This document shows, piece by piece, positions 46,562 to 55,353 of a DNA stretch of 64,000 nucleotides. Source of the DNA: Deefgea salmonis (GTDB lineage Bacteria; Pseudomonadota; Gammaproteobacteria; Burkholderiales; Chitinibacteraceae); assembly GCF_020531905.1 (NCBI RefSeq), contig NZ_JAJAWG010000001.1:558001-622000 (forward strand), read 5' to 3'. The first letter of the stretch is position 1. Each line of letters begins with the position of its first letter. The notes beneath the pieces are model-generated. The model saw only the letters and a program-made list of their open reading frames with translations. It did not search any database and was not told the origin of the DNA. The position numbers and the translations under genes are program-made.

Positions 46562-47773
46562 ATGTTTGACGCACTTACCTTCAAAAAACAGTTCCCGATT
46601 TTTAATCACTATCCCGAACTGATCTATTTAGACAATGCCGCAACACAGCAAAAACCGCTGGCGGTGCTCGATGCGGAGCGTTTTTATTATGAGCATCACA
46701 ATGCCAATGTACATCGCGGCGCGCATCGCTTAGCCACTGCGGCCACCGAAGCTTTTGAAAGCGCTCGGCATACCGTTGCGCAATTTATCCATGCCGCCAG
46801 TGACGATGAAATTGTGTTTACGCGTGGCAGCACCGAAGCCATCAATTTGGTCGCCAATACTTGGGGCAACACATTGGCCGCAGGCGATGAGATCATCCTA
46901 TCGACACTCGAGCATCACGCCAATATTGTGCCGTGGCAAATGCTGGCGGAGCGCCGTGGTCTGACGTTAAAAATCATCCAGCTTGATGCGCAAGGCGCGC
47001 TGGATTTAACACATTTTTTAAGCTTGCTATCGAACAAAACCAAGTTAGTCGCAGTCAGCCAAGTGTCCAATGCCATCGGCAGCATTCAGCCAGTGCAATG
47101 GATTTGCCAGCAAGCCCATCAATATGGCGCAAAAGTGCTGGTTGATGGCGCACAAGCCATCGCCCATAGCGTGATCGATGTGCAAGCAATCGGCGCTGAC
47201 TTTTATGTGTTTTCGGGTCACAAAATCTATGGCCCTACGGGTATTGGCGTACTCTGGGCGCATGCTAAGCTCTTGAATGAGATACCCCCTTGGCAAGGCG
47301 GCGGAGAAATGATTGCAACCGTGTCATTTGCGCAAACCACGTATGCCGCAGCACCCTATCGCTTTGAAGCGGGTACGCCGCCGATTGCACAAGCGGTCGG
47401 CCTCGCTGCCGCGCTCAATTGGCTCAATCAACACGACCGCATTGCGCTCGCCGCCCATGAAATCGCGCTGCGCCAGCAACTTGAAGCGGGGCTAGCCCAG
47501 ATGCCTGCAGTCAAGGTACACGGCCAAAGCGCCAATAAAGCGGCCATCACATCGATGACTTTTATCGATGCGCATCCGTATGACGTCGCCCAGTTTCTCG
47601 ATCACCAGCACATCGCCGTTCGAGTTGGTCATCATTGCGCGCAACCTTTACTGCAATCGCTGGGCTTAAGCGGCACTTTGCGCGCTTCATTTGCCGCCTA
47701 TAACACGACCCACGATGTGAGCGTTTTTTTAAATAGCCTGCAGCAGACTTTAGATGTATTGAGTGAATCATGA
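46562..47773 (+). CDS. sufS: Group II cysteine desulfurase (SufS/CsdA)
   Basis: A 403-residue PLP enzyme that takes sulfur from cysteine to give a persulfide. YLDNAATQQKP (20-30) starts the fold; the PLP lysine lies in FSGHKIYGPTG (about 218-228), and the active-site cysteine in RVGHHCAQPL (about 357-366), typical of SufS/CsdA. It overlaps the SufE-like gene by four bases (ATGA). No other suf genes are here, so it could be the CsdA-CsdE version. Confidence 0.93.
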   Translation: MFDALTFKKQFPIFNHYPELIYLDNAATQQKPLAVLDAERFYYEHHNANVHRGAHRLATAATEAFESARHTVAQFIHAASDDEIVFTRGSTEAINLVANTWGNTLAAGDEIILSTLEHHANIVPWQMLAERRGLTLKIIQLDAQGALDLTHFLSLLSNKTKLVAVSQVSNAIGSIQPVQWICQQAHQYGAKVLVDGAQAIAHSVIDVQAIGADFYVFSGHKIYGPTGIGVLWAHAKLLNEIPPWQGGGEMIATVSFAQTTYAAAPYRFEAGTPPIAQAVGLAAALNWLNQHDRIALAAHEIALRQQLEAGLAQMPAVKVHGQSANKAAITSMTFIDAHPYDVAQFLDHQHIAVRVGHHCAQPLLQSLGLSGTLRASFAAYNTTHDVSVFLNSLQQTLDVLSES

Positions 47774-48219
47774 TTTTTCCGCAACACCCATTTGGCATTA
47801 GCCTGCAAGACAACGCCATCAGCCTTGATGATTTAAGCCACCGCCTCTCTCATGCACAGGGCTGGGAAGGTAAAAGTCGTTTACTGGTGCAGCTGGCCAA
47901 AGCATTGCCTGAATTTCCTACTGAGCTTCGCAGCGACCAGTACCGAGTTACCGGCTGTGAAAGCCAAGTTTGGTTGCTGATTGCGCTTCGCAATGGCCGC
48001 TATGACATCGCCGCCGACAGCGATTCGAAAATCATCAAAGGGCTGCTTACCTTGATTTTGGCGGCTTATCATGGCCGCAGTGCTGAAGAAATTCAGCAAT
48101 TTGACTTTAACGCTTGGCTCAATCAACTTGGTCTGCATCGATTTTTATCGGCCAGCCGTGGCAATGGCCTAGCGGCAATAGTGACAAAGATCAAACAGCG
48201 CGCAATTTCGATGACATAA
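47770..48219 (+). CDS. sufE: SufE/CsdE sulfur acceptor protein
   Basis: A 149-residue protein that accepts sulfur from SufS and raises its activity. The acceptor cysteine is in YRVTGCESQVWL (about 57-68); the segments GWEGKSRLLVQLAKALPEFP and LTLILAAYHGRSAEEI are family-typical. Coupled to sufS by a four-base overlap, supporting an exclusive pair. Confidence 0.92.
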   Translation: MIFPQHPFGISLQDNAISLDDLSHRLSHAQGWEGKSRLLVQLAKALPEFPTELRSDQYRVTGCESQVWLLIALRNGRYDIAADSDSKIIKGLLTLILAAYHGRSAEEIQQFDFNAWLNQLGLHRFLSASRGNGLAAIVTKIKQRAISMT

Positions 48220-48290
48220 TGACGCCTTTCTTGCGCCGAACTGTTGTTTAAATCGGTGCATTCGAAGGTAAGCCAACTCAGGGAGACACC

Positions 48291-49040
48291 ATGCTTAAAC
48301 TAAAAACAATCATTAGCTGTATCGGACTATCTGCCGCCATCATCGCGATGCCAGCTGTGGCTGAAAAAACCTATACCGTTGCCACCGACGCCACTTTTGC
48401 GCCATTTGAATCGCTAAGCAAAAACCGCGAAATCGTTGGTTTTGACGCTGACATCATTAAAGCCATCGCCGCCAAGCAAGGCTTCAAAGTTAAAATGAAC
48501 AACACACCATGGGAAGGCCTATTTGTTAGCCTTAACAATGGCGAGCGCGACATTGTAATTGCGGCGGTGACCATCACCCCTGAACGCCAAAAAAGCATGG
48601 ATTTTTCAGCACCTTATTTTGACGCCAAGCAATTGATTGTGGTGAAAGAAAACAGCCCAATCAAACAATTTAGCGACCTGAAAGGCAAAAAAGTCGGCGT
48701 ACAAAATGGCACTACCGGTGATACCGTGGTGCAAAAACAATTTGGCAAAACCAACCCTGATATTCGCCGCTATGAAAACATCACTTTAGCGCTGTCTGAA
48801 TTAAGTAATAGTGGCGTGAACGCGGTCGTTGCCGATAACGCCGTTGTGAGAAACTACCTAGTCAACAATCCAAAGCAAAAGTTTCGTTTAATCGACGACA
48901 CCAGCTTTGAAGTTGAGCACTACGGCATCGCCGTACGTAAAGGCAACACCCAATTACTTAACGAAATTAATGCCGGCCTAGCAGGCATTAAAGCCGATGG
49001 CAGTTATCAAAAAATACAAAATAAATATTTCGGCAAATAA
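48291..49040 (+). CDS. Periplasmic amino-acid-binding protein (SBP family 3)
   Basis: A 249-residue solute-binding protein with signal peptide ending AVAE (1-24). Family 3 mark: GFDADIIKAIAAKQGFKVKM (48-67); the arginine of the ligand site is in ITPERQKSMDFS. It looks like basic or polar amino-acid binders (ArtJ, GlnH). No permease or ATPase gene follows, so it is an orphan using a transporter from elsewhere. A strong terminator follows. Confidence 0.88.
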   Translation: MLKLKTIISCIGLSAAIIAMPAVAEKTYTVATDATFAPFESLSKNREIVGFDADIIKAIAAKQGFKVKMNNTPWEGLFVSLNNGERDIVIAAVTITPERQKSMDFSAPYFDAKQLIVVKENSPIKQFSDLKGKKVGVQNGTTGDTVVQKQFGKTNPDIRRYENITLALSELSNSGVNAVVADNAVVRNYLVNNPKQKFRLIDDTSFEVEHYGIAVRKGNTQLLNEINAGLAGIKADGSYQKIQNKYFGK

Positions 49041-49057
49041 TTACGCTGCATTTAAAT

Positions 49058-49090
49058 AAAAAAACGGTGCATCAATTGCACCGTTTTTTT
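49058..49090 (+). terminator. Terminator after the amino-acid-binding protein gene
   Basis: A perfect 14-bp stem, AAAAAAACGGTGCA and its complement, loop TCAAT, ends in seven Ts. Confidence 0.9.
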
Positions 49091-49240
49091 ATTGATTTCT
49101 ATCTATTTTTTGCACGCCATGCTGTATTAAAAATCAAAAAAACCGGGTAAAAATGGGATTTTAATTGCCAGAAAGTACCTTGCAACACGGCAATCGCTCT
49201 ATTAGTATCTAAAGTCATCTCGGCGGAAACAAAGACTCCC

Positions 49241-49876
49241 TTGAATTACGATACTCAAGCACTTATTGCTTGCACAGAATGCGACTTGCTCATTCAAGCA
49301 CCGCAACTTCAACAAGCAGACAACACCAACAGCACGGCACTTTGCCCGCGCTGCCAGGCCGTCTTATTTAAACAAATCAATCACAGCGTTTCACGCACCT
49401 TAGCTTTAGCCATTGCCGCTTTTGTCATGTTGTTGCTCGCCAATGCCTTTCCGATCTTAACGCTACAAATTGGTAGCGAAAGTATTTCGTGTTCCATTTT
49501 TGGTGCGGCCAATACGCTCTATCAGCAAGGCATGTGGTATTTATCTGTCATTATCATCGTCACCACCATCCTCACCCCAGCATTGCAGTTACTGATCTTG
49601 ATGTACTTATTGCTGCCGATTGCACGGGGCAAACGTCCTCAGTTTATTATTTTGCCGATGAAAGTATTCAATACCCTACACCCATGGAGCATGATCGAAG
49701 TCTTTATGCTCGGCATTTTGATTTCGCTCAGTAAACTCATGGGCATGGCTCGCATTGAGCCCGATATTGCGCTCTGGTCGATTGCGATACTCATGCTGCT
49801 ATTAACAGCCACATTATCTACCTTCAATCCAAAGAAAATTTGGCAGCTATTAAGTCCGCCCCCCAATAATGACTAA
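49241..49876 (+). CDS. pqiA1: PqiA domain protein, first half
   Basis: A 211-residue membrane protein equal to one half of E. coli PqiA. A zinc-ribbon (CTECDLLI, CPRCQAVLF) precedes four predicted helices (from about 60 on), with AFPILTLQIGS and HPWSMIEVFMLGIL typical of the family. Start is TTG at 49241. It overlaps the next gene by eight bases. With PqiB and PqiC it forms an inter-membrane lipid transport line. Confidence 0.88.
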   Translation: MNYDTQALIACTECDLLIQAPQLQQADNTNSTALCPRCQAVLFKQINHSVSRTLALAIAAFVMLLLANAFPILTLQIGSESISCSIFGAANTLYQQGMWYLSVIIIVTTILTPALQLLILMYLLLPIARGKRPQFIILPMKVFNTLHPWSMIEVFMLGILISLSKLMGMARIEPDIALWSIAILMLLLTATLSTFNPKKIWQLLSPPPNND

Positions 49877-50504
49877 ATCAATTACCGCCAGCGCGCTGCG
49901 CCTATTGAACTGCCAACAATGCGGCCTACTCTCAAAACAGATTAGCCCTGTTCAATTTTGCCCACGCTGCCAAACACGGCTTCATGATCGCAAACCCAAT
50001 AGCCTACAGCGAACTTGGGCATTTATTATTGCCGCGTATATTTTATATATTCCGGCTAATTTACTGCCGGTAATGAATACCAGTTCTATTCTTAGTAATG
50101 AAAAAGACACGATTTTAAGTGGCGTCTTTTATTTATGGACTTCGGGCTCTTGGCCGCTGGCCATTTTGGTGTTTGCTGCCAGCATTACCATCCCCGTTCT
50201 TAAATTGCTGATCTTAACCTTGCTAGCGTGGACGGCTGGCCGCAAAAAACAATGGCGAAATCTAGAAAGAGCACGGCTATTTCGGATTGTTGAGTTGATT
50301 GGTCGCTGGTCGATGCTGGATATTTTTGTCACCGCACTCATGGTCGGACTGGTACGTTTTGGCTCAATTGCCTCTGTCACCGCGGGCCCTGGCGCGATCG
50401 CTTTTGCTTTAGTGGTGATTTGCACCATGTTGGCAGCACTTTCATTTGATCCTAGATTGATCTGGGATTTACCATCGAACGAACAAGACAAAGACAATGA
50501 CTGA
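49869..50504 (+). CDS. pqiA2: PqiA domain protein, second half
   Basis: A 211-residue membrane protein with its own zinc-ribbon (CQQCGLLS, CPRCQTRLH) and four helices; ANLLPVMNTSSI and GRWSMLDIFVTALMVGLV match the PqiA repeat. In E. coli both halves are one protein; here they are separate genes, as in many proteobacteria. It overlaps pqiB by eight bases. Confidence 0.9.
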   Translation: MTKSITASALRLLNCQQCGLLSKQISPVQFCPRCQTRLHDRKPNSLQRTWAFIIAAYILYIPANLLPVMNTSSILSNEKDTILSGVFYLWTSGSWPLAILVFAASITIPVLKLLILTLLAWTAGRKKQWRNLERARLFRIVELIGRWSMLDIFVTALMVGLVRFGSIASVTAGPGAIAFALVVICTMLAALSFDPRLIWDLPSNEQDKDND

Positions 50505-52146
50505 TTCAGATCCTACGCTAGCAACCAGCGACACCAATAATAGCCCGTTCGCACAGGCCAAAATCAAGCCCAAACGGATACGCCCCACCTTAATTTGGCT
50601 CATCCCTTTCATTGCCGCTCTGGCGGCCGGTTGGATTGGTGTCCAAGCGCTTTTGCACAAAGGGCCGACCATCACCATTGAATTTAATAGTGCAGATGGT
50701 CTGGAATCGGGAAAAACCAAGGTCAAATATAAAGATGTAGTGATTGGTACGGTTAGCAGCGTGGCATTAAGCCAAGATCATCAGCGTGTGAAAGTAACGG
50801 CCGAAATGACCCATGGCAGCGATAGTTTATTAGGTGAGCAATCACGATTTTGGGTTGTTCGCCCCTTAATCTCAGGTGGTACGGTCTCTGGCTTAGGCAC
50901 CTTGCTTTCTGGCTCATATATTGCACTGGACCCCACCCGCAAACCCGATAGCAAACGATTTTTTACCGGTTTAGAAACTCAACCGGTCATTACCTCCAAT
51001 CAGCCGGGCAGAGAATTCACCCTTAAAGCTCAAAATATGGGCTCAATTAGTAATGGCACGCCGATTTTCTTTCGTCGTTTACAAGTCGGTGAAGTCACAT
51101 CATTTAAGCTTGACCCAAGCGGCGAGTTTATTTCCGTTTCGATTTTTGTCCACGCGCCTTACGATCAATTTGTAACTGAGAATAGCCGTTTCTGGCATGC
51201 CAGCGGTTTTGACGTCGCACTCAATAGCAACGGACTGAGCATTGAAACACAATCATTAGCATCCGTTGTTATCGGTGGCTTAGCATTCCAATCGCCACCA
51301 GGCGAAGACCCTGGTGAAGTTGCCAAAGCACGCAGCAGCTTTTTATTGGCCGATAATAAAGCTGCGGCAATGAAAAGCAGTGATAGCTACAAGCTTCCCT
51401 TTGTGATTCACTTTAAAGACTCGGTCCGCGGTCTTTCAGTCGGCGCTGCAGTTGATTTTCGCGGCATCCAAGTGGGCGAAGTACAATCGATTAAATTAGT
51501 TTTGGCTAAAAACAAATCCGATATTGAGCTGCCCATTACCATTGCCATTTACCCAGAACGTTTCCGTAATTTGCAAACCGATGACAATCAAGTGCTCAGC
51601 TTGGCCGATCAGAAAAAAATCATTAATCGCTTAGTCGAAAACGGCATGCGTGCTCAAATGCGAACTAGCAACCTAATCACTGGGCAGCTTTATATCGCAC
51701 TGGATTACGCGCCAAATGCCAAAAAAGCGAAAATTAATTGGGCCAGCAATCCGCCGCAAATGCCAAGCGTAAACAGCAGCTTGAATGAAATTCAGGAGCG
51801 AATTGCATCCATCGTGAAAAAGATGGATCAAATCCCACTGCAATCGATGGGCCAAAATGCAGATCAAACACTTAAAATGCTGCAACAAACGCTCGCATCA
51901 AGCAATACATTAATTCAAAAAATTGATCAAGAGCTAGTACCCGAAGCCAAAGGCACGTTAAGCAGTGCACAAGGGGCATTTAAACAAGTACAAACCACCT
52001 TGCAACCAGAATCACCAGTACAGCAAAATTTAGATCAAACACTGCAAGAGCTCAGCAAGGCAGCACAATCATTGCGTGCGCTATCGGACTATCTAACTCG
52101 TCATCCAGAGGCACTCATTCAAGGTCGTAAGGCAGATCAACCATGA
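50497..52146 (+). CDS. pqiB: MCE protein PqiB
   Basis: A 549-residue inner-membrane-anchored protein. One TM helix (about 26-44), then three MCE domains starting near TITIEFNSADGLESG (56), GREFTLKAQNMGS (170) and PFVIHFKDSVRGLSVG (300), then a long C-terminal helix region that in E. coli forms a needle-like tunnel across the periplasm. The number of three MCE repeats fits PqiB rather than YebT. Overlaps pqiC by four bases. Confidence 0.93.
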   Translation: MTDSDPTLATSDTNNSPFAQAKIKPKRIRPTLIWLIPFIAALAAGWIGVQALLHKGPTITIEFNSADGLESGKTKVKYKDVVIGTVSSVALSQDHQRVKVTAEMTHGSDSLLGEQSRFWVVRPLISGGTVSGLGTLLSGSYIALDPTRKPDSKRFFTGLETQPVITSNQPGREFTLKAQNMGSISNGTPIFFRRLQVGEVTSFKLDPSGEFISVSIFVHAPYDQFVTENSRFWHASGFDVALNSNGLSIETQSLASVVIGGLAFQSPPGEDPGEVAKARSSFLLADNKAAAMKSSDSYKLPFVIHFKDSVRGLSVGAAVDFRGIQVGEVQSIKLVLAKNKSDIELPITIAIYPERFRNLQTDDNQVLSLADQKKIINRLVENGMRAQMRTSNLITGQLYIALDYAPNAKKAKINWASNPPQMPSVNSSLNEIQERIASIVKKMDQIPLQSMGQNADQTLKMLQQTLASSNTLIQKIDQELVPEAKGTLSSAQGAFKQVQTTLQPESPVQQNLDQTLQELSKAAQSLRALSDYLTRHPEALIQGRKADQP

Positions 52147-52730
52147 CAATAAAACCATCGCGCTACATCTTTTTTATCGCCGCATTCTTGCTTTCACTGA
52201 CGGGCTGCAGCAGTCCGAAAGAATATTTTTACACGCTGAGCGCAGCAGCAAAGCCCAATGTGCAATGGCAAACCGCCAGAAACATTTACATCAACCCAAT
52301 CCATATCCCTGCCAGCGTCGATCGGCCGCCCATTGTTATCCAAAAAACGCCACAACAAGTGACATTGCTTGAGCAACGCCTCTGGGCGTCGCCTCTTAAA
52401 GATCAAATCCTCAGTGTGCTGGCGCTCAATCTAACGCGCCTCAGCCAAAACCCCAGCATCAATACTTGGCCGCAACTGCCGGCTAAAAACACCGAGCTCA
52501 CGATATCGATGCAAGTGCTTCGCTTTGAATCCGTACCCAATCAAGGCATTACACTTGAAGTGCAATGGACTTTTTTGGATCGAGATTTTAAAAGCATTAG
52601 CACCCAGCACGAGATCATCCATGAACTGGCAAGTGATGACAGCATCGATGCGCTGATTGTTGCGCACAACCAAGCGCTAGTCACACTGGCGTCCAAAGTT
52701 GCACACACCCTCCCCAGCACCGCGCATTAA
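52143..52730 (+). CDS. pqiC: Outer-membrane lipoprotein PqiC
   Basis: A 195-residue lipoprotein of the PqiC/YmbA (ABC-type transport auxiliary) family; the signal peptide ends in lipobox LTGCSSP with Cys22. KEYFYTLSA and INPIHIPASVDRPPIVI (52-68) are typical of the family. It completes the operon and likely docks PqiB to the outer membrane. Confidence 0.9.
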   Translation: MTIKPSRYIFFIAAFLLSLTGCSSPKEYFYTLSAAAKPNVQWQTARNIYINPIHIPASVDRPPIVIQKTPQQVTLLEQRLWASPLKDQILSVLALNLTRLSQNPSINTWPQLPAKNTELTISMQVLRFESVPNQGITLEVQWTFLDRDFKSISTQHEIIHELASDDSIDALIVAHNQALVTLASKVAHTLPSTAH

Positions 52731-53123
52731 CTATGGTTCTTGGCGATCCATCGCTTGCTGCAATTGACGCCGCCATTTTTTACTTGGGCGGCCCTTGATG
52801 TCAGGATGGTTAAAATGCGGTTGTAATTGCTGTGCGTACCGATCTCGTTCACGCCGAACGCTACTTTCTGGTGTTTCTTGATATAAAGTTCGCGCTGTTT
52901 CCGCCGATCCGCGCTGCTGACTCAATTGCACGATATGCACTTCAAACACCCCGTGCGCAGCCTGCACTTTGATCAAATCACCGATTTTAAGTGGTAAAGC
53001 GCATTTAGCGCGCTGACCTTGGTGATGTACATGTCCGGCTTCAATCGCACGCGCGGCGCATGAGCGGGTTTTAAAAAATCGCGCGGCCCACAACCACTTA
53101 TCTAAGCGAATTTTTTCTAGCAT
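52731..53123 (-). CDS. hslR: S4-domain RNA-binding protein, Hsp15-like
   Basis: A 130-residue basic protein with an S4 domain: IRLDKWLWAARFFKTRSCAA (4-23), AIEAGHVHHQGQRAKCALPL and KIGDLIKVQ. Hsp15 binds stalled 50S subunits carrying peptidyl-tRNA after heat shock. The C-terminus is Lys/Arg/Gln-rich, as in the family. It faces the pqiC end and is divergent from smr. Confidence 0.9.
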   Translation of the reverse strand: MLEKIRLDKWLWAARFFKTRSCAARAIEAGHVHHQGQRAKCALPLKIGDLIKVQAAHGVFEVHIVQLSQQRGSAETARTLYQETPESSVRRERDRYAQQLQPHFNHPDIKGRPSKKWRRQLQQAMDRQEP

Positions 53124-53178
53124 GATTAAACACAGTTAAAATACAAAATGACATTCTACGATGATTCGAAGTGCCGAT

Positions 53179-53808
53179 ATGGATAAAGCAACAACGCAAC
53201 AGCTAAAGCACTTACGTAAAAAACTACGTGAGGCAAAAAAAACGCCCCATTTACAAATCGCAGCAAAGACAAAGCCCGTACCAGAAACAGATCACGCGCT
53301 ATTTTTAGCGGCGATGAAAGGCGTACAAGCTTTACCCAGCCCAGCAACAGTGCAACATACACGCCCAATGCCGAGTCCTTGGCCCAAAGGCTTACACGTT
53401 GCCAGCCCGATTTTAAATGACACAATGAGCGATTTTTGGCCGTGGGATGAGCTCGAAGCGGGCGAAGAACTCATGCATATGAAACCGGGTCAAAAACTCG
53501 ACACCCTGCGTAAACTCAAACGCGGCGATTGGCGCGTCGAAGCCGAGCTTGATTTGCATGGCGAAAACATCGATTCAGCACGCAGCCAAGTGGCACAATT
53601 TTTGTCTCATTGCCAGCAACGACGACTCCGCTGTGCGCGCATCATCCACGGCAAAGGCATCAGCTCAGTCGATGGGATTCCGGTACTTAAGCTCAAACTC
53701 AAAAATTGGCTGGTCCAAATGCCCGAAGTATTGGCTTTTGCCCAAGCCAATCCATTTCAAGGCAGCGCTGGCGCGGTCTTAATCCTTATAAAATCAGGCC
53801 AACAATGA
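53179..53808 (+). CDS. Smr-domain protein
   Basis: A 209-residue protein with a lysine-rich N-terminus and C-terminal Smr domain: ELDLHGENIDSARSQVAQFL and RIIHGKGISS, followed by AFAQANPFQGSAGAVLILI. E. coli SmrA/SmrB-like proteins are nucleases; SmrB cleaves mRNA at collided ribosomes. The start at 53179 is favoured, though an in-frame ATG occurs at 53161. The vanZ start overlaps its stop (ATGA). Confidence 0.88.
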   Translation: MDKATTQQLKHLRKKLREAKKTPHLQIAAKTKPVPETDHALFLAAMKGVQALPSPATVQHTRPMPSPWPKGLHVASPILNDTMSDFWPWDELEAGEELMHMKPGQKLDTLRKLKRGDWRVEAELDLHGENIDSARSQVAQFLSHCQQRRLRCARIIHGKGISSVDGIPVLKLKLKNWLVQMPEVLAFAQANPFQGSAGAVLILIKSGQQ

Positions 53809-54155
53809 AACTCTCTAGCGATAAAGCGTATTTACGCATTGCCTTTTATCTGTGGATGGCGTGCATCTGGATCGGCTCTTTAATTCCGCTCGGACCACCA
53901 AGCAGTGGCAATCATGGCGATAAAATAGAGCACTTTATTGGCTACGCCATTCTGGCTGGTTTAGCCCAACTGATTTGGCAGCAACCACGACGAGCTTGGC
54001 TGCTTGCCAGTTTAATGGGCGTTGCCGTTGAATTTGCTCAAGCTTGCACAACGTGGCGCAGCTTTGATGTGTACGACATGCTGGCCAATACGATTGGCGC
54101 GGCAATCGGCTCCTTATTGGCGTACCTTTATTTACGCCATACCTACACCAACTAA
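53805..54155 (+). CDS. VanZ-family membrane protein
   Basis: A 116-residue protein with four helices. The family patterns are IPLGPPSSGNHGDKIEHFIGY (about 26-46) and EFAQACTTWRSFDVYDMLAN (about 75-94). VanZ-like proteins are linked to envelope glycopeptide tolerance in Gram-positives; the role here is unknown. Coupled to the smr gene. Confidence 0.88.
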   Translation: MKLSSDKAYLRIAFYLWMACIWIGSLIPLGPPSSGNHGDKIEHFIGYAILAGLAQLIWQQPRRAWLLASLMGVAVEFAQACTTWRSFDVYDMLANTIGAAIGSLLAYLYLRHTYTN

Positions 54156-54271
54156 GCGCAATCCATCTAAACCGGCAAGCAAATGGTAACAATGCATTGC
54201 TCGCAACTTCAAGAATATCGTATGGTATAGCCATCAAGATTATTTGCACAAAGGGGGCCATAGATATACCC

Positions 54272-55123
54272 ATGAATCAATTCATTGAGCACTCACTGCC
54301 ATTTTTACTTGATCGCTCAACATTGCGCGATGCGCTATTCACGCTGTTTTTACTGATCGGCATCGTTTCAATGCGCGCCGCAATTCGCTCCACCATTTTG
54401 CATCGCAACGATCTGTCGGTAGAAATTAAGCGTCGTTGGCTGGTTAGCTTGCGCAATATTGCACTGGGCTTTTTTGTTCTCGGCATTATTTTAATCTGGG
54501 GCAATGAAATTCAAGCCTTTGCCGTTTCCTTAATTGCCGTTGCTGCCGCCTTTGTGCTGGCCACTAAAGAAGTGATTCTATGCATGCTCGGCTCTATTTA
54601 TCGCACCAGTAGCCATGTCTACGAAGTGGGTGATCGCATTGAAATTGCCGGCATTAAAGGGCAAGTACTCGATATCAATTTAATCTCCACCACGCTGGTC
54701 GAATCAAGCCGTGCCGATCACCACAAAGGCACAGTTGGGCGCGGCATTAAAATTCCTAATTCGATGCTGTTTGGCAACCCCGTTTACAATGAAACCATGA
54801 TGGGTAATTTTGCAATACAAACCATTCATATCAATGTAACGCGAGATGCCGACTGGGAACTGGCTGAAACCGTGTTGTTAAAGTGTGGCCGTGAGATTAT
54901 TTCGGAGTACATGGACCAATTGGCACAACACGCCAAAGAGATTTCAAGCGACTATGTGATGGACACCCCACTGCAAGAGCCACGTGTTCGCCTGATTCTC
55001 GATGAAATCGAATTCATCGGACTACAGCTACAACTGCCAGCGCCACTGGGCTTGCGCGCACAAATTGAACAACGTGTTTTGCGAGATTTCCTGAGAAAAG
55101 TACCCATTTATCCCACTGCCTAA
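54272..55123 (+). CDS. MscS-like channel family protein
   Basis: A 283-residue membrane protein with three helices (about 18-40, 60-80, 84-105) and a MscS beta domain (SHVYEVGDRIEIAGIKGQVLDINLISTTLVE). The pore helix differs from the classical MscS: AVSLIAVAAAFVLATKEVIL. After it comes a C-terminal domain unlike MscS proper. Start ATG 54272 is chosen because the homologous part begins there; the longer frame begins 25 codons upstream. Confidence 0.82.
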   Translation: MNQFIEHSLPFLLDRSTLRDALFTLFLLIGIVSMRAAIRSTILHRNDLSVEIKRRWLVSLRNIALGFFVLGIILIWGNEIQAFAVSLIAVAAAFVLATKEVILCMLGSIYRTSSHVYEVGDRIEIAGIKGQVLDINLISTTLVESSRADHHKGTVGRGIKIPNSMLFGNPVYNETMMGNFAIQTIHINVTRDADWELAETVLLKCGREIISEYMDQLAQHAKEISSDYVMDTPLQEPRVRLILDEIEFIGLQLQLPAPLGLRAQIEQRVLRDFLRKVPIYPTA

Positions 55124-55353
55124 CAGTTATTGTGTGAGTATTCAAACAATCAAAACAAATATGTTGCATAATTGGCAATAAGTCGGCATAATTCGCCTCC
55201 TTCATCCGTGCCTCTAGTTTTAGCGCACGATACTCGTTAGCCCCGTCATCGCCTCTAACCTTATTCCCGCGTGCTATTGATAAAGCGGTTGTTCCTGGTT
55301 GGCGTCGATGCTGCGCTGGATTTTCCAGCCCGATACCTTACAAGGACAACTCA

